Origin: Vitrella brassicaformis
Lineage: Eukaryota > Sar > Vitrellaceae
Length of the DNA: 64,000 bases
Assembly: GCA_001179505.1 (NCBI GenBank)
Contig: CDMY01000327.1
Coordinates: 17,409 to 81,408, forward strand
Reading direction: 5' to 3'
Shown here: in pieces, positions 22,297 to 35,000 of the stretch
How the letters are laid out: each line of letters begins with the position of its first letter
Numbering within the stretch: position 1 is the first letter of the stretch
Notes under the pieces: model-generated
The model's database searches: none
What the model was told of the DNA's origin: nothing
The model's input: the letters and a program-made list of their open reading frames with translations, nothing else
Position numbers and translations under genes: made by a program

Positions 22297-25200
22297 ATGA
22301 GCGGCGTCGAGGAGCTTGCCACGGTGCTAGGTGGCAATTTCTTTGCGATTGGTCTTGGGTACTGTTGTTTGAGGACGCATCTGCTGGATGACGTGAAGGG
22401 CATCACATTCATCGTCAGCAAGATAGCCTTGCCGCTGCTCGTCTTCAGAGCGGTGAGCGGAAAGACAGTCACAAACGCACTGGTCAGTCTGTCGGTGCGT
22501 GTGTGTGATGCATGCAGGTGGCACTGATGGATCTTGGTTCTGTGAATCTGACGGTCATCGCTGCCTGCACCGTTGCCAAGTTCGTCGTGCAGGCCGCCGT
22601 CATTGTCGCAACCATAACCATCGACAAGGTACTCTCAATCACTGTGTGGCTGGCCGAATGCTGCTGCTTGCTTGGCTGCAATGGATGGATGGATGGATGG
22701 ATGGATGGATGGATGGACGGATGGATGGACGGATGGACGGACGGATGGACGGATGGACGGATGGACGGATGGACGGATGGACGGATGGATGTGTTGCGTC
22801 ATTGCAGTCGCCCAAAAATGTATCGCGTGCGGCCCTTCATGCCCACTTCGTGTCGAGCGAGAATGCATTCGCCCTCGGGATCCCAATAGTCTACGCCCTC
22901 TTCCCCATAGCCGCCTACCCACAGGATCTCCTCGGCTACCTGACTGCACTCGCAGGTTGGGATGCACCAACGAGATGTGCTCACAACGCCACGCGTGCTT
23001 TGCGTGCAGTCCTGCAGACGGTTCTGCACACCAATTTATCGTTTGTGCTGTTTGAGGCCGGCAAGGCCAAGAGGGAGGCACACGAGCAAGGGGACACGGC
23101 AGGCAGCAAGAGCTGTACCGTGGAGATGCCTGCAGTGCGTCAGGTGGACGAGACGTTGAGTTTGCCGCCTTCCCCGTCCCCGCCGTCGACAGCAGTAGAG
23201 GGCAAGAGGAAAAACCTGTTGGTCAAAGTGGTGTCCAATATCATTACGCAACCCCTCATGTAAGTATGAGAACAGGACAGCGAGCCAGCTACGGATGGAT
23301 CAGACTGTGTGTGCTCTTACAGCATAATGATCGTGGCTGGTCTGCTGTTCAAGGCGGCCTTTGGCTGGGCGTTCACGACGAGTGACACTGGTCGGCTGCG
23401 GTTGCCTTCGGGTCTTCATGACGTGGTGGCTCTCGCCACTGAGCCCTACGTCATGTGTGCTCTGTTTCTCACGGGCGCCACGGTCGTCAACAATCTCGAC
23501 GCACTCCTCAAACCACAACAGGCAAGAATCAACATTCATACATACATACATACATCAAGTGGATGGGGTCACCTCTCGTGTCGTTGCCTGCCTACCTGCC
23601 TGCGCGCGTGGATGTGTACAGGTGGTTCTGCCGCTGTTTCTGGTGGTTCTAAAGGTGATGGTGTTGCCGTCAGTCATGTGGCTATTCGTTTCTGTCATGA
23701 ACACTGGCATGGCCGAGGAGGAGCTGGAGGTGTATCAAGACTTCGCACTTCTGTTTGGATCCATACCCACGAGCTCTGCACCCGTCGTCTTCGCCAAGGT
23801 TTACAAGGTCGACGAAGATGTGGCCGGTGCCGGTGTGATCCTGGGCCTCGTGCTGGGCGGGCCTCTCATTTTCGTACTCGCCATCCTTTTCGATAAAGAA
23901 GTGAGGCACTCAGTCAGCGATATACCAACAATCAACTCACTGATGTGTTGTTGTCGCTTTCTCTCTCCCTCTCGTCCGTCCATGCAGCTCTCGGCGGTGG
24001 CTGACGCGTTCCTCGTGATCAACAAGAGCTTTGCAGTGTCATCCATGGTCTTTGCGATCATGGTTCTTTTCATTCTGCTGCTGATACGGGCTCGTGAGGA
24101 CTGGACCACCTACCCGCGCGTCCTAGTGCCATGCTACGCCGCCTCTGTGGCTCTGTCGGGGCTGCTGGTGACGATTTTGGCCTCATCGACCAACTACTGC
24201 TCGAGAGGCGACAGCGACGACACGTGGCAGGTGGCCATGTACAACATGAGCAATTACTTTATGCAAATGGTGAGGGAATGAACTGGCACGAAAAGTGAGT
24301 ATCCGGTCGCACCACACATGTGTGGGGGATGGGTCGGTCAGAGTCGTTGGTGCCTGTGCGGACTGTGCCTGAATGTTGCTCTCGGCGTGAGGATGGGCCT
24401 GTCGAAGGCAAGGAGGCGCTTCTTTTTCCTGACAATCGCGGCCGCTTTCATCCTGCCCCTGGGTAACACACACAGGCACACACACACACATCTCCACGAA
24501 TGCATTTCTGTCTGTCGCTTGCACGTTGGTGTGTGTGATGGCTGTGATGGTGTGATGGATCCATTGGCTCAGTGTCCCTAGTATGGTCCTGGCTTGGCCC
24601 GCCGGTCGTGAGTAGGCGGGCGATGGAGTACGACCCCTGTTTGTTCTGGTACGGCCCCCCAGAGCAGGTGTGCGACGCTACACTTCTGCTGCTCGTGCTC
24701 GTCCTGCTGGCCGTCGCACTCGCTATGTCGATCAAGGCTCGCAAGCCAGACAGTGACCAGCAGGATGTCAAGGACCAATCAGCCATAGTGGAGAGGGAGC
24801 CGTGGCAGCACAATCTCATATTCCCTGTCATGGTGGGTTGAGTGGAGAGGTGGCGACAATTGAAGTCAGCCACAACTGCTTTTGTGTGTATGTGTATTTG
24901 TGTCGTCAGGTGTTGGGTGCTGTTGGCGGCTTGCGGCTGATCCTGCTAGTTGTGTACAGCTGGGGGCAGGTCACCGCAACAGAGATAGACATCTCGGGGT
25001 CGCTGCTCAAGGTCAGCTCCGAACTGACGTCCACATACAACGTGTGACGCACGTGCATGCAATGGTTGGTTGGTGTGTGTGCGTAGTTGGGAATGGTGGT
25101 GAGTGTGCTGGAGAAAGGACAAGGTCTGCTGATCTTCCTCGTGTTCGCCTTCCAATCCGACGCAATCATGCAATACAACCTCGTGGCACGGTCGACGGGC

Positions 25201-25884
25201 CAATGCATGCAAAAGGTGCACATGACACTCATGATCATGGCCTTTTGCGCACACTCACATATCGATGACTATGATTTCCCTTCTTCTCTGGCTCGCTTGC
25301 TCAGTGCTTCCATCGTGAGATTGCGTCTCCTCCAGTGACCGACCCCTCAGTCCCTCTGCCCTCTTCCCTCCTGCACGTCGTCGATGCGCTCGGGGCATCG
25401 TGCGCCTGTGGCGGACCACTGGACAAGACACACCCGGATTATCACGCCGAGAAGGCGAGCGACAGGCGGTGTTTGTCAGCGTTGCGGCGTCAGCGTGTAT
25501 TGGTGCATCACTGCTTCACGGGGAGGGAGGCCGTGGACTGGATGGTTGACTGCGAGCTGGCCCACGTGCGAGAGGAGGCCGTGCAGATCGGCAAGAGGCT
25601 CATACGGCTGGGTGAGACATGATGGACAGAAGACACACCTTGATGTGAATGACGTCACGTGTTCTGTTGACGTCACGTGTTCTGTGTGTTCGTGTTGGGC
25701 AGGTGTGATATCCCATGTGAGGCAGGAGTGCGACTTCTTCGACTCGCACCTCCTCTACCGGTACCGCCCCGATCACCGGGAGAAGCGGCTGTGTCAGCCG
25801 TCCACAGGAGTGTCGGCCACTCCTGAACAAGAGCAGGAACAGCCAGGGCTGCTCTACGGGGAAACAAACGAACGGTTCGGTTGA
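22297..25884 (+). CDS. GPR155/LYCHOS-like protein: auxin-efflux-carrier domain plus DEP domain
   Basis: Thirteen exons join in phase (22297-22452, 22518-22628, 22808-22955, 23010-23259, 23323-23521, 23622-23900, 23988-24269, 24342-24462, 24573-24832, 24910-25011, 25087-25215, 25305-25611, 25703-25884), giving 841 aa. The N-terminal half is a PIN-like membrane transport domain (start [54 protein letters not shown]). The second half holds more hydrophobic segments like the GPCR-like part of GPR155, and the C-terminus is a DEP domain ([20 protein letters not shown] ... [20 protein letters not shown]). Human GPR155/LYCHOS is a lysosomal cholesterol sensor acting on mTORC1; whether that role holds here is unknown. 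The exon 5 end at 23521 is followed by GCAAGA, apparently a GC-AG intron. A tetranucleotide array lies in intron 2. Confidence 0.88.
22681..22795 (+). repeat. ATGG/ACGG tetranucleotide array in an intron
   Basis: About 28 copies of ATGG and ACGG lie inside intron 2 of the LYCHOS-like gene (intron 22629-22807). The array is open in several frames and produces DGWMDGWMD-type false reading frames. It is uninterrupted by other sequence and is likely length-variable. Confidence 0.9.
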
Positions 25885-26100
25885 TGAGAGCATAAGACAG
25901 ACAGCAACGAGTGAGAGGTCGTAGGTGTAAGGTCGCCCCTTCCAGTCGAGCTGTTGTCAAGTGAGCCTTGCTCTCCTGGTGTGTATGCATCATATATATA
26001 TTTGTCGAAATGCCGTTTGTCCGTCACATCACCCGTATGTCCATCGTCTTTGGAAGAGGCCGGCGAGGTGTGTTGCGCTCTCTTCATAGAGTTCTTGTGT

Positions 26101-26151
26101 GAAGGGTTCGGGTTGCAGGGTTTCAGCTCGCAACCGTGAAACCCTGCAACC
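26101..26151. promoter_or_regulatory. Telo-box-like element with perfect 15-bp inverted repeat upstream of RPN11
   Basis: GAAGGGTTCGGGTTGCAGGG starts at 26101. The part 26111-26125 (GGTTGCAGGGTTTCA) is repeated as its exact reverse complement at 26137-26151 with an 11-bp loop. It lies 113-163 bp upstream of the RPN11 ATG at 26264, so it could be a promoter dyad or a 5' UTR hairpin. Confidence 0.55.
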
Positions 26152-26263
26152 ACTCTACAAAACCACCCGCAGGGCGAGTTTGCTTCACTCTGACCGTCGT
26201 TTTAGCTAGCGCTCACCGCGCGACAGCGAGTCGGCTCCGTCGTAGCTCCCGTGTGTTGTGAGT

Positions 26264-27747
26264 ATGGCGTTCAACTTGCGTAATCTGTTTGGTTCGATGC
26301 CTGGGATGGGCCAGGCGCCGATGGACCCTGACGCCGCTCCCATAGCCGACACGGCCGAGCAGGTGTACATATCGTCCCTGGCGCTGCTCAAGATGCTCAA
26401 GCACGGAAGAGCCGGCATCCCCATGGAGGTCATGGGACTCATGCTGGGTCAGGGGGACACATCACGGCACAGGATATCAAACGACAGAAACAGCTGCACT
26501 TGGCGACGTTCGGTTGTGTGTCGTCTTTCCGTGTGCGTTGATCGATCAGGTGAGTTCATCGATGACTACACTGTGCGAGTGGTGGACGTCTTCAGCATGC
26601 CGCAGTCAGGTACATACATACATACTGCACAGCACACGGGATGAGACCGTGCGCCATAAAACGGTCTGCCAGTACGTAAGTAAGATCGGATGTTCTTGTG
26701 TGTCCCTCTCTCAGGCAACTCCGTGTCCGTCGAGGCTGTTGATCCCGTGTTTCAGACCAAGATGCTCGACATGCTCAAGCAGACGGGCAGGCCAGAGATG
26801 GTCGTGGGCTGGTACCACTCGCACCCAGGATTCGGCTGCTGGTTCTCTGGTAACCAGATTGACTGCTGGGCAATCTGGGACGTGTCAGGTGTCGACACGA
26901 TTGCCCCTCTGCTGTGCGTGTGTGTGTATGTGTGCAGGTACTGACATGAACACGCAGCAGTCGTTTGAGCAGCTGAATTCGCGTGCTGTGGGCGTGGTCA
27001 TCGACCCCGTGCAGTCGGTCAAAGGTATTAGCAGGGAACAGACAGACACCACAGCAGTCCTGGGGTGTGCACCGACGTGGCCGATTGGTGCGTGTGTTTG
27101 TCAGGCAAAGTCGTGATCGACTGCTTTCGTCTGATCAACCCACAGCTGATGCTACTGGGGCAGGAACCGAGGCAAACCACATCAAACATAGGTACTCACT
27201 CTCTCACACCGCGCCAGCCACACAAGCGACCACCTGAATGCGGTCTGGTTGGTGTCAGGTCACCTGAACAAGCCATCGCTGACGGCGTTGGTACACGGTT
27301 TGAATCGCCACTACTACTCGATCGCCATCAATTACCGCAAGAACGACCTCGAGCAGAAGATGCTCCTCAGCCTACACAGGAGCAGATGGTCCGACGGACT
27401 CACTCTAGAGGTACGTGTGTCAACCTCGACACACCCACACACGCGGGGGGCAACACATCCTTGCTGTCTGTGGCTGTGTGGCTTCCCTTCCTCCCATTGC
27501 TGGTGCGGTGCAGCCGTTTGACGAGCATCAGGGGAGGAACGAGAGTCTGATCAAGTCGACCAAGGAGCTGTCTGAGAAGTACAACAAGATGATTCAGGAG
27601 GAACTCAAGAAGACACCGGAGGAGCTCGTGGTCGCCAACGTGGGCAAACTCGACGCCAAAAAGAGGCTGCAGGGCGACGTCGACAAGCTCATGACCCAGA
27701 ACATCCTCCAGTGCATGGGCGCCATGCTCGACACTCTCGTCTTCTGA
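26264..27747 (+). CDS. RPN11: 26S proteasome lid deubiquitinase RPN11 (PSMD14)
   Basis: Seven exons join in phase: 26264-26447, 26550-26609, 26715-26849, 26938-27024, 27105-27191, 27259-27410 and 27514-27747, giving 312 aa, close to the human length of 310. The protein is a textbook MPN+/JAMM metalloprotease. The catalytic Glu is in [12 protein letters not shown], the zinc ligands are in [12 protein letters not shown] and the downstream Asp of SGTDMNTQ, and the motif is split by an intron between the last two. Other signatures are [45 protein letters not shown] and [17 protein letters not shown]11 removes ubiquitin chains from substrates at the proteasome lid and pairs with RPN8. The ATG follows a GTGAGT; an upstream in-frame GTG is not a plausible start. 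Nothing suggests loss of activity. Confidence 0.97.
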
Positions 27748-28860
27748 CTCACTCACTCCATCCACCTACTCACTCACTCACTCATCCACTCACTGTCTGG
27801 CTGCTCCCTCCTTGACGTGTGTGGTGTTCATTCATACGAGGCTCCTTCACCATCGCACTTGTGTCCACCGACAGGCACAAGCGCGTCCGGCGAGAGGGCC
27901 GTCGTGATGACTGACCCATAGGCAAGGAAGGAAGCCAGTGTCGATTGAGCTGAGCTGTATTTTCGATTGCATGAGAGACAGACAACCGTGTTGTGAGTGC
28001 GTGTCATGGCGGACAGACGACCAATGCATTCACCTGCCTGGGCGTCCGAGGTTTTTCGCGTCAATCGCACGTCGTGCACGTAGCTACGCTTAACGCATTC
28101 ATCAATGATGAAGTCGCAAGCTTCTTGGTCGCTACAAGCTTGTGCATCCCACCACTATCCAGGGGCTTAGTGTGTGGAATGACAGGCATATATGTGGTGG
28201 TGGCTACTCGCAACCACGGTAGGAGGGATAGTCGGTCTGGTGTAGATGGCTGGGAGGAAGGAAATACTTACTGGCTCGAATGGCATGTGTGGATGTCTGG
28301 CTCGAATGGATGCGTCTTTGTGTGACGATATCTGCATGGATGGATGGATGGATGGCCCATTCGATCATGGATCGATGGAATGCTCAACTCATTCATACCC
28401 ATGCTCAACAACACGGGAATAGGTATATACATCACATTCCCTCCCTGCCTGCCGTCCTCCCATCCCATCTCCCCCCCCCTCCACCACCCACCCACCTACC
28501 CGCAGTCACTGTATCAACACATCGTGAAGCAACAACCAGCGCAATCCGCTGCAGAAAAGCAGATCCGTGTCGGCCACAGTCAGTCAGTCAGTCAGTCAGT
28601 AAGGCCTTGCCACCTTTTTCTTACCCCTGCCGGCCTGTCTGCCCCCCTCCTTCAGCGCTAGCTCCATCTGTATTGTGCTTTTGTTATACCCCGACGCCTC
28701 GCCCAGAGTCGTGTGGAACTGGGTTGTGACTCAAAAATATCGTCATCGTCATCCAACTGGAATCCACAACGACGCACACTGCGATTGGGCCCGAAGGCTC
28801 TCTGCCTGACACCACGCCTAAAACAAACTCTGGGAGCTTAGGAAATTTACACCCGAACAC
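27748..28860. other. Intergenic spacer between RPN11 and LNR-B
   Basis: The spacer holds the RPN11 3' end and upstream sequence of LNR-B. Short tandem tracts are present: (ACTC)n near 27750-27790, (GGAT)n near 28340-28355 and (GTCA)n near 28580-28600. The many open frames here do not splice into a coherent product. No RNA gene is seen. Confidence 0.5.
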
Positions 28861-28885
28861 TAGGGTTTGCGTACAAGGGGTTTGG
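28861..28885 (+). promoter_or_regulatory. Telo-box-like element upstream of LNR-B
   Basis: TAGGGTTTGCG followed after a short gap by AAGGGGTTTGGG, about 165-185 bp upstream of the LNR-B ATG. It is a weaker match to the element seen upstream of the LYCHOS-like gene, RPN11 and the 54-kb secreted gene. Confidence 0.35.
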
Positions 28886-29047
28886 GAAGGTAGCCAAGGT
28901 GTTGCGCGGACTGACAAGTGAGGACGGAAGCTGAGCTTGGTGCAGCGGCGGTAGACGAGAAGCGACAGCGGACCACCAGCCCCAAAGAGACCCTTCTCAG
29001 AATCGCAATCACCAATGAACTCCCCAGTGTATCGCCACTGAAGACCA

Positions 29048-32000
29048 ATGGCGGGCCGCAACCAGGCAAACCAACCGCAGCTGAGCCGAGGGTCTGAGAG
29101 AGCCGCCTACACACATCGACGGTGGAGAGTCGTGCTCCAGCTGCTGTTCTTGCTGCTCCTGGTGGTGCCGCTATCCGCTCAGCCTGATCTTCCCCTCCTC
29201 GGCGAGGGAGGGCTGGCAGATGTGTTCGGCAATCAGGGCGGCATCAAGCGAGACCGCCGCCCCGGCAATGGCCTCTTCGGCAGACGAAACGGCAACGCTG
29301 GCAATGATGACATCGGTGCCTTGGCTGTGGGCGGCGAAGAGGAGGACGATGAGGACACCGGAGGTGGGATTAGCAGCAGCAGCCGTCCTGGCGGCCTCTT
29401 GGGGGGCCGTCCGAACAACGTCAACAAGGCGCCGCCTCGCTCGAATGGGTTCGTGTGCATGGACCGACCCGAGGTGGAGGAGATGGGATCGAGCTGTCGG
29501 CAGATAGCCAAGAATCTCCCAGGCATCGGATGCCGTCAACTGGTGCGCGACCTGCCGCTGCCAAACGACAAGGAGCTGCCGAGAGAGCTGCCGCCCAACG
29601 CGCGAGTCGCCGACATCTGCCCCGAGACGTGCGGACTGTGCAGTGGTGTGTATACATGGATTTCGCATAGTGTCACTCACTGACTCACTCACTCACTCAC
29701 TCGCACCCGATGAACGACCCTTTTGTGTGCGTGCTCCGTGCGTGCAGAGTGTGCTGACGGCTGTGCGCTGTGGTTTCTGGGCAACGGTCTGTGTGACGAG
29801 AAGTGCTTCAATGTGGGCTGCCAGTTCGACGGAGGAGACTGCTGGAGTGAGCGGCGAGTGACGCGATGTTAGTCAAGTGATAAGCATGATGGCGTCTGTG
29901 CCGTTTGATTCAGGCCGCGACTGCACTGTGGGCGAGTGGAGCGACTGGGGCGAATGCAGCGTATCGTGCGCTGGACCCGGCACACAAACGAGAAGCAGAA
30001 AAGTCAAGGTGAAGGGCAATGGACAGACGACACAGCCAGCGACGGTGTGAGTGGTTGTTTCTGCAGGAAGAGGCCCGGAATGGCGGCGCTGAGTGTGATG
30101 ACTTATCAGAGGTCAAATCAGGCTGCAACAAAGACGTCCCATGCCGTAAGCCAGACAATCAATCAATCAATCAGCACAAGCCGAATCCCAAGAAAACACA
30201 CAATCACCGGTCATTTTTGCTTCTTTCTTTCTGCCTGTCTCTTCTCGTGTGAATCCAGCCGAGAATTGTCGTGTTGGCGAGTGGACAGAGTGGAGCGAGT
30301 GTTCCAAGACCTGCGGCGACGGCAAGCAGCTCCGCAACCGTGATGTCCGCAAGCCTCCTGTGGGCGGCGGAGAGGAGTGCCCACCCCTCACAGACACACG
30401 CAAGTGCCTCAGCACCCTCTGTGGTACGACGTGGAAGAGAACAGAGAGGTATATGGACAGAGTCGACGGATACGTGGCATGTCCCGTCTGCGTACAGCTG
30501 TCGATTGCCTGACGACTGAGTGGAGCGAGTGGAGCTCATGCTCAACCACATGTGGCGGAGGGCTGCGCAACAGAAAACGAAGCGTGCTGGTAGGCTGCCG
30601 GGGGGAGGGTGAATGAATGATGGCATACCAAGCATGTTTGTCATTGTCATTATATGTCAGACGGAGCCTGCGTATGGTGGTGAGAATTGCCCCATCCTCG
30701 AGGAAGAGGAGGGTTGCAACACCGAAGCATGCCGTAAGGCCATCCATTGAAGACCCACGAGCACATGGACACTTGCTGCACGGATTGACTTCTGTGTGTG
30801 CAGCTGAGGGCAGCGACGACTGCACAGCTGAAGACGGATGCAGTAAGCCGCCATGAAGCAAGAGACGTTCTTACACAACCGTCTGCACGTGTGCCGCATT
30901 TCATTCATCAGAGGTCGATTGTAAGGTGTCTTCGTGGGGTCAGTGGAGCAGCTGCACAAAGGTGTGCGAAGTGGGTGAGATCACACGGTCGCGAGCCATC
31001 ACCACCAAGCCCAAGAATGGAGGCGCCAAGTGCCCGTCCCTCAAGCAGTCACGGGCGTGCCTCGTGTCTGATGACCCGTCATGCGGTACCACCACCAGCA
31101 CCACATAGCCACATGGCGCTGTTGCTACATGTTGTCTCCGCTTTCGTGCTCGATGTTCCTTCAGCGACGGACTGCAAGGTCAGCGAGTGGAGCGACTGGA
31201 GCAGCTGCAGCGCCACATGCGATGGAGGCACAAAATCGAGAGAGAGACGCGTGGAGGTCAGCCAGTCGCCTGCTGTTGATTGGAAAGTTGGTGAGATACA
31301 TCCAGTCTGTCCCTTATCAGGTCGAGCCTCACTCAGGCGGCAAGCCGTGTCCCGACCTCAAAGACAGCGAGGCCTGCGGCACTGAGCCATGCGGTGAGCG
31401 AAGATGACGATTCGAGACGCACTTCCCTATGTATGTGTCACTCACCAGCTGAGCCGACGGACTGTGAGGTGTCTGATTGGACTGAATGGGGTAAATGCAA
31501 CTCCCCCGAGCGTACCTGCGGCGGAGGAGTACATAAACGCACACGAAAGATCCTTGTAAGCACAGCACGCAACGACAGACAGTCAGTCTGCCTAGTAGCA
31601 TGATTTCATTGCTTCCTGTCTGTATCAGGCTCCTCCAAGTGACGGTGGGCGCGTCTGCCCCTCTTCACTGGAAGAGATGAAGGGATGCAACCTATCCAGA
31701 TGCCGTGAGCAACACACACTCGCATCCTAACTGCCGCACATCCATCCGCCTTGCCTCGTTCATTCCCTGTTCAGCGGGCGCCAAGTGTGAGGACAACCCC
31801 GACGTGCCCGAGTTCACCGGCGGCGGCACATGCGAAATCCTCAAGATGCAGGGATGCGAAGAATCGCTCAAGAACATCGCCAAGAAATTCAACAGGCCCT
31901 TCCCCAGCAACGTGCCACCCGAGACAAGAGTGCGCGACGCATGCCCCAAGACATGTGGCTTTTGTGAAGGTATTCACACAGCGACACATTCACGCTAGAA

Positions 32001-35000
32001 ATGCACTGTCTCCCTTGCACATGTCATTCGTGTGTTGTGTTTGGGCGTCCCCCCATCAGAGTGCTCTCCCGGCTGCGAGTTGCGTGATCTGGGCAACACC
32101 GTCTGTGAGAAACCGTGCGACAACGAGGCCTGCAAGTTCGACGAGGGCGACTGCCGCGGCGAGTGCAAGTTGCCTGAGATGCCCGTGTCTGTCAAGTTCT
32201 CCCCCATCCGCATGTACATCGACGCCGGCGACATGGTCACCGTCACGTGCCCGGAGTCATCGCTGAGATTTCTTGACTTCCCGGAAGAGACCAAACTGGA
32301 GCTTACCTGCCAGTCAGGGGGAGCGATCGACGATGGCGGCTTCGGCTTGAACGAGACAAACGGCACTCTCATGATCCCTCCGTGCGTCCCCGCCGCGGAG
32401 GCCACACCAGTCGGTGCGTTGGGAGCTGGGGGAGGCGCTGATTTGGAGCCGACGGAGCCCCCTCCGCCTGACGACGAGCCTATGACAAATCCCCCGGCTG
32501 CCGGCGGGTCTAAGGGTCCATCGACGGTCTTCAATGGCACAGAGCGGTACTGCGAGGACGCCCCCGAGGTGAAGGCGCTGTCGGGCTACGACTGCAAGGA
32601 GCTGACCACCAAGCTCAACCTCCCCTGTGCGGCCCAGCTCAAGGACGTGGGCTTCAAGCCACCGCCAGGCATCCCCGACACAGCAACGGTGGACAAGTTC
32701 TGTCCGGCCACATGCGGCAAGTGCGAGGCCACCTGCGCTGATGAGTGTCTCGACTGGTTCCTCGCCAATGCGCACTGCGATCCTGCATGCGACAATGCCG
32801 ACTGCAAGTACGACGAGGGAGACTGCAAGAAGGGTGGGAGTGGCGGCGCCAGCGGGGGTGGCGGCGCCAGCGGGGGTGACGGCGCTGTCTCGGCTCAAGG
32901 AGGGGAGAGCACCACTGGACCGCCCGTGGAAGACATTGACTGCGATATTCTGGACAACCTCGACGAGATCGAGATCCCCGAGGAGTACTCGAAGCTCGTC
33001 ACTGGCGTGTGCGAGGACAGCCCCGCTGTCACGGACCTGGGCTACACGTGCGCCCTCTTCAAGACCATCTCCAAAGACGACTGCGACATGACATTCGGGG
33101 AGCTGCTCAAGACCATCGGCAGCGGCGACACCGTGCCAACCCTGCCACCCACTGTGCCTGAGGAGACCAAGATCGGCGACGCCTGCCCCGTCACGTGCGA
33201 GCTGTGCAAGAAGGGCGACACGTTCCTGCCCGACATCGTGCGAGACAAGCTCGGCTGCACGTCGACGGGCAAGCCCAAGCCGACACCGAGCAAGAAACCG
33301 GGCGGAGGGTGCCGGGCCGAGGACATATCTGAGAAGGACATCCCCAAGGAGTACCGGTCGATCGTCACGGGCAAGTGCGAGGACAGCAAGATGGTGGAGG
33401 AGCTCGGCTACAACTGCAACCTGTTCAAAACCATCGCAAAAGAAGACTGCACGAAGGACTTCGACACGCTGCTCGAGACCGTCGGAGAGGGCGCCGACGT
33501 GCCCACTCTGCCTCCCAAGGTCCCCGGCACCACCACCGTTGCGGATGCATGCCCAGTGACGTGCGGTGAGTGCACTGAAGGCGAGCCCTTCCTCCCGCCC
33601 ATTGTCCGCAAGACCCTCGGCTGCGAAGACGAGCCCAGCGAGCCCAGCGAGCCCAAGGACGACGAGAAGCCGACAGAGGCCCCTGGGGAGGCGCCTGGGG
33701 ACTGTGAGGACAGCCCTCTCGTGTCGTCCTTCGACATCACGTGTGAGGTCCTGTTGGTCGTTGGCACGTGCAACGACACGATCTACGAGCTGCAGAAGAA
33801 GAACAAGCCTGACGCCACCTTCCCCTCGTCCATTCCCAAGGACACCCTCGTCAAGAACGCATGTCCCAAGAGCTGCAACGACTGCTCGGCGGTGATCCCG
33901 CTGCCTGACGACTTCTCACTTGACGCCGCAGACAAGCCGCCGACAGAGACGGCGGCGCCGTGCGCTGACGACCCCCTGGTCAACCAACTGGGCTACACGT
34001 GCGACCTGCTCAAGCAGTTTTCGACGGATGGGTGCAGGAGCAAGCTGCAGGACATGCTGCCCGAGGGGCAGAGGCTGCCTGATGGTGTGCCCAAGGGCTG
34101 GACGCTGGAGGACGCATGCCCGAGGACGTGCGGAGACTGCCCTGGCGCACCGGCACCCGACACAGCAGACGCAAGTGAGTGCCCATGGCACAAGACACAA
34201 AGGGCTTGGGATGTCGAAGCTCTCTCTTTCATTGGTCTATCTCATCTATGTGTGTGCGCAGGCTGTCAGGACAACCCCATGGTTGAGAGCCTCGGCTATT
34301 CGTGCGCGCGGTTCATCGAAGTGGGAGGCCGCGGCTGCGACACACTTCTGGTTGACCTGGCCGACGGTCAGACGCCCATTGACCTACCACCGACGGCCAA
34401 GGTCAAGGACACGTGTCCCAAATCGTGCGGTGTGTGCGGCGGCCCCTCGTGCATTGACGGCCAGCAGAATGGCAAGGAAGAGGGGGTAGACTGCGGCGGC
34501 AACTGCAAGCCATGCAGCAAGAAGGCCGGCTGTTCCATCGAGAGCCTCAAGCAGCTGGGCACGGGAGTGGCCATCAGCCGCGCCTCTGGTGGTGCAGCAG
34601 TGGAGGGGCCGCCTGGCAGAGTGGCTCACGGCACCCGCCGTGTGCTGACCTGCTTGGAGGGCTACGAGGAAGTGGGTACTGGGTGGGGCTACGACGTTGT
34701 GACGTGTCTCGACGGCAAGTTCACGGCTCCTCGGCTGCGGTGTGAGGAGGCGAAGGCAACTGTGTATGAAGGGCGGCTCAAGATCTACGGTGCTGAGGAC
34801 TTCGACGAAGTCACCATTCCATATATACACGTGAGTGGGAGGGGAGGGGAGGGGAAGGGGACGCGCCCAGAGAAGCAAGCCAGCCTACTTGCAAGCCCTT
34901 CTGTCCTTTTGTGTGCTGTGCATGTGTGTGATCAGGAGGCCCTTCGTGACGCCATGAAGCTGCAGAAGTCCGAGGTGCAGCTGGGCGCAGTGGTCAGCAG

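Noticed and set aside
22512-23081. Long open frames full of DGWMDGWMD or HPSIRPSV
   Set aside because: They are read-throughs of the ATGG/ACGG intron array and its complement; the real exons of the LYCHOS-like gene lie on either side with proper splice sites.
32314-32898. 194-codon minus-strand open frame inside LNR-B
   Set aside because: Antisense to the exon encoding LNR and ShKT modules; composition follows the complement of the coding strand.
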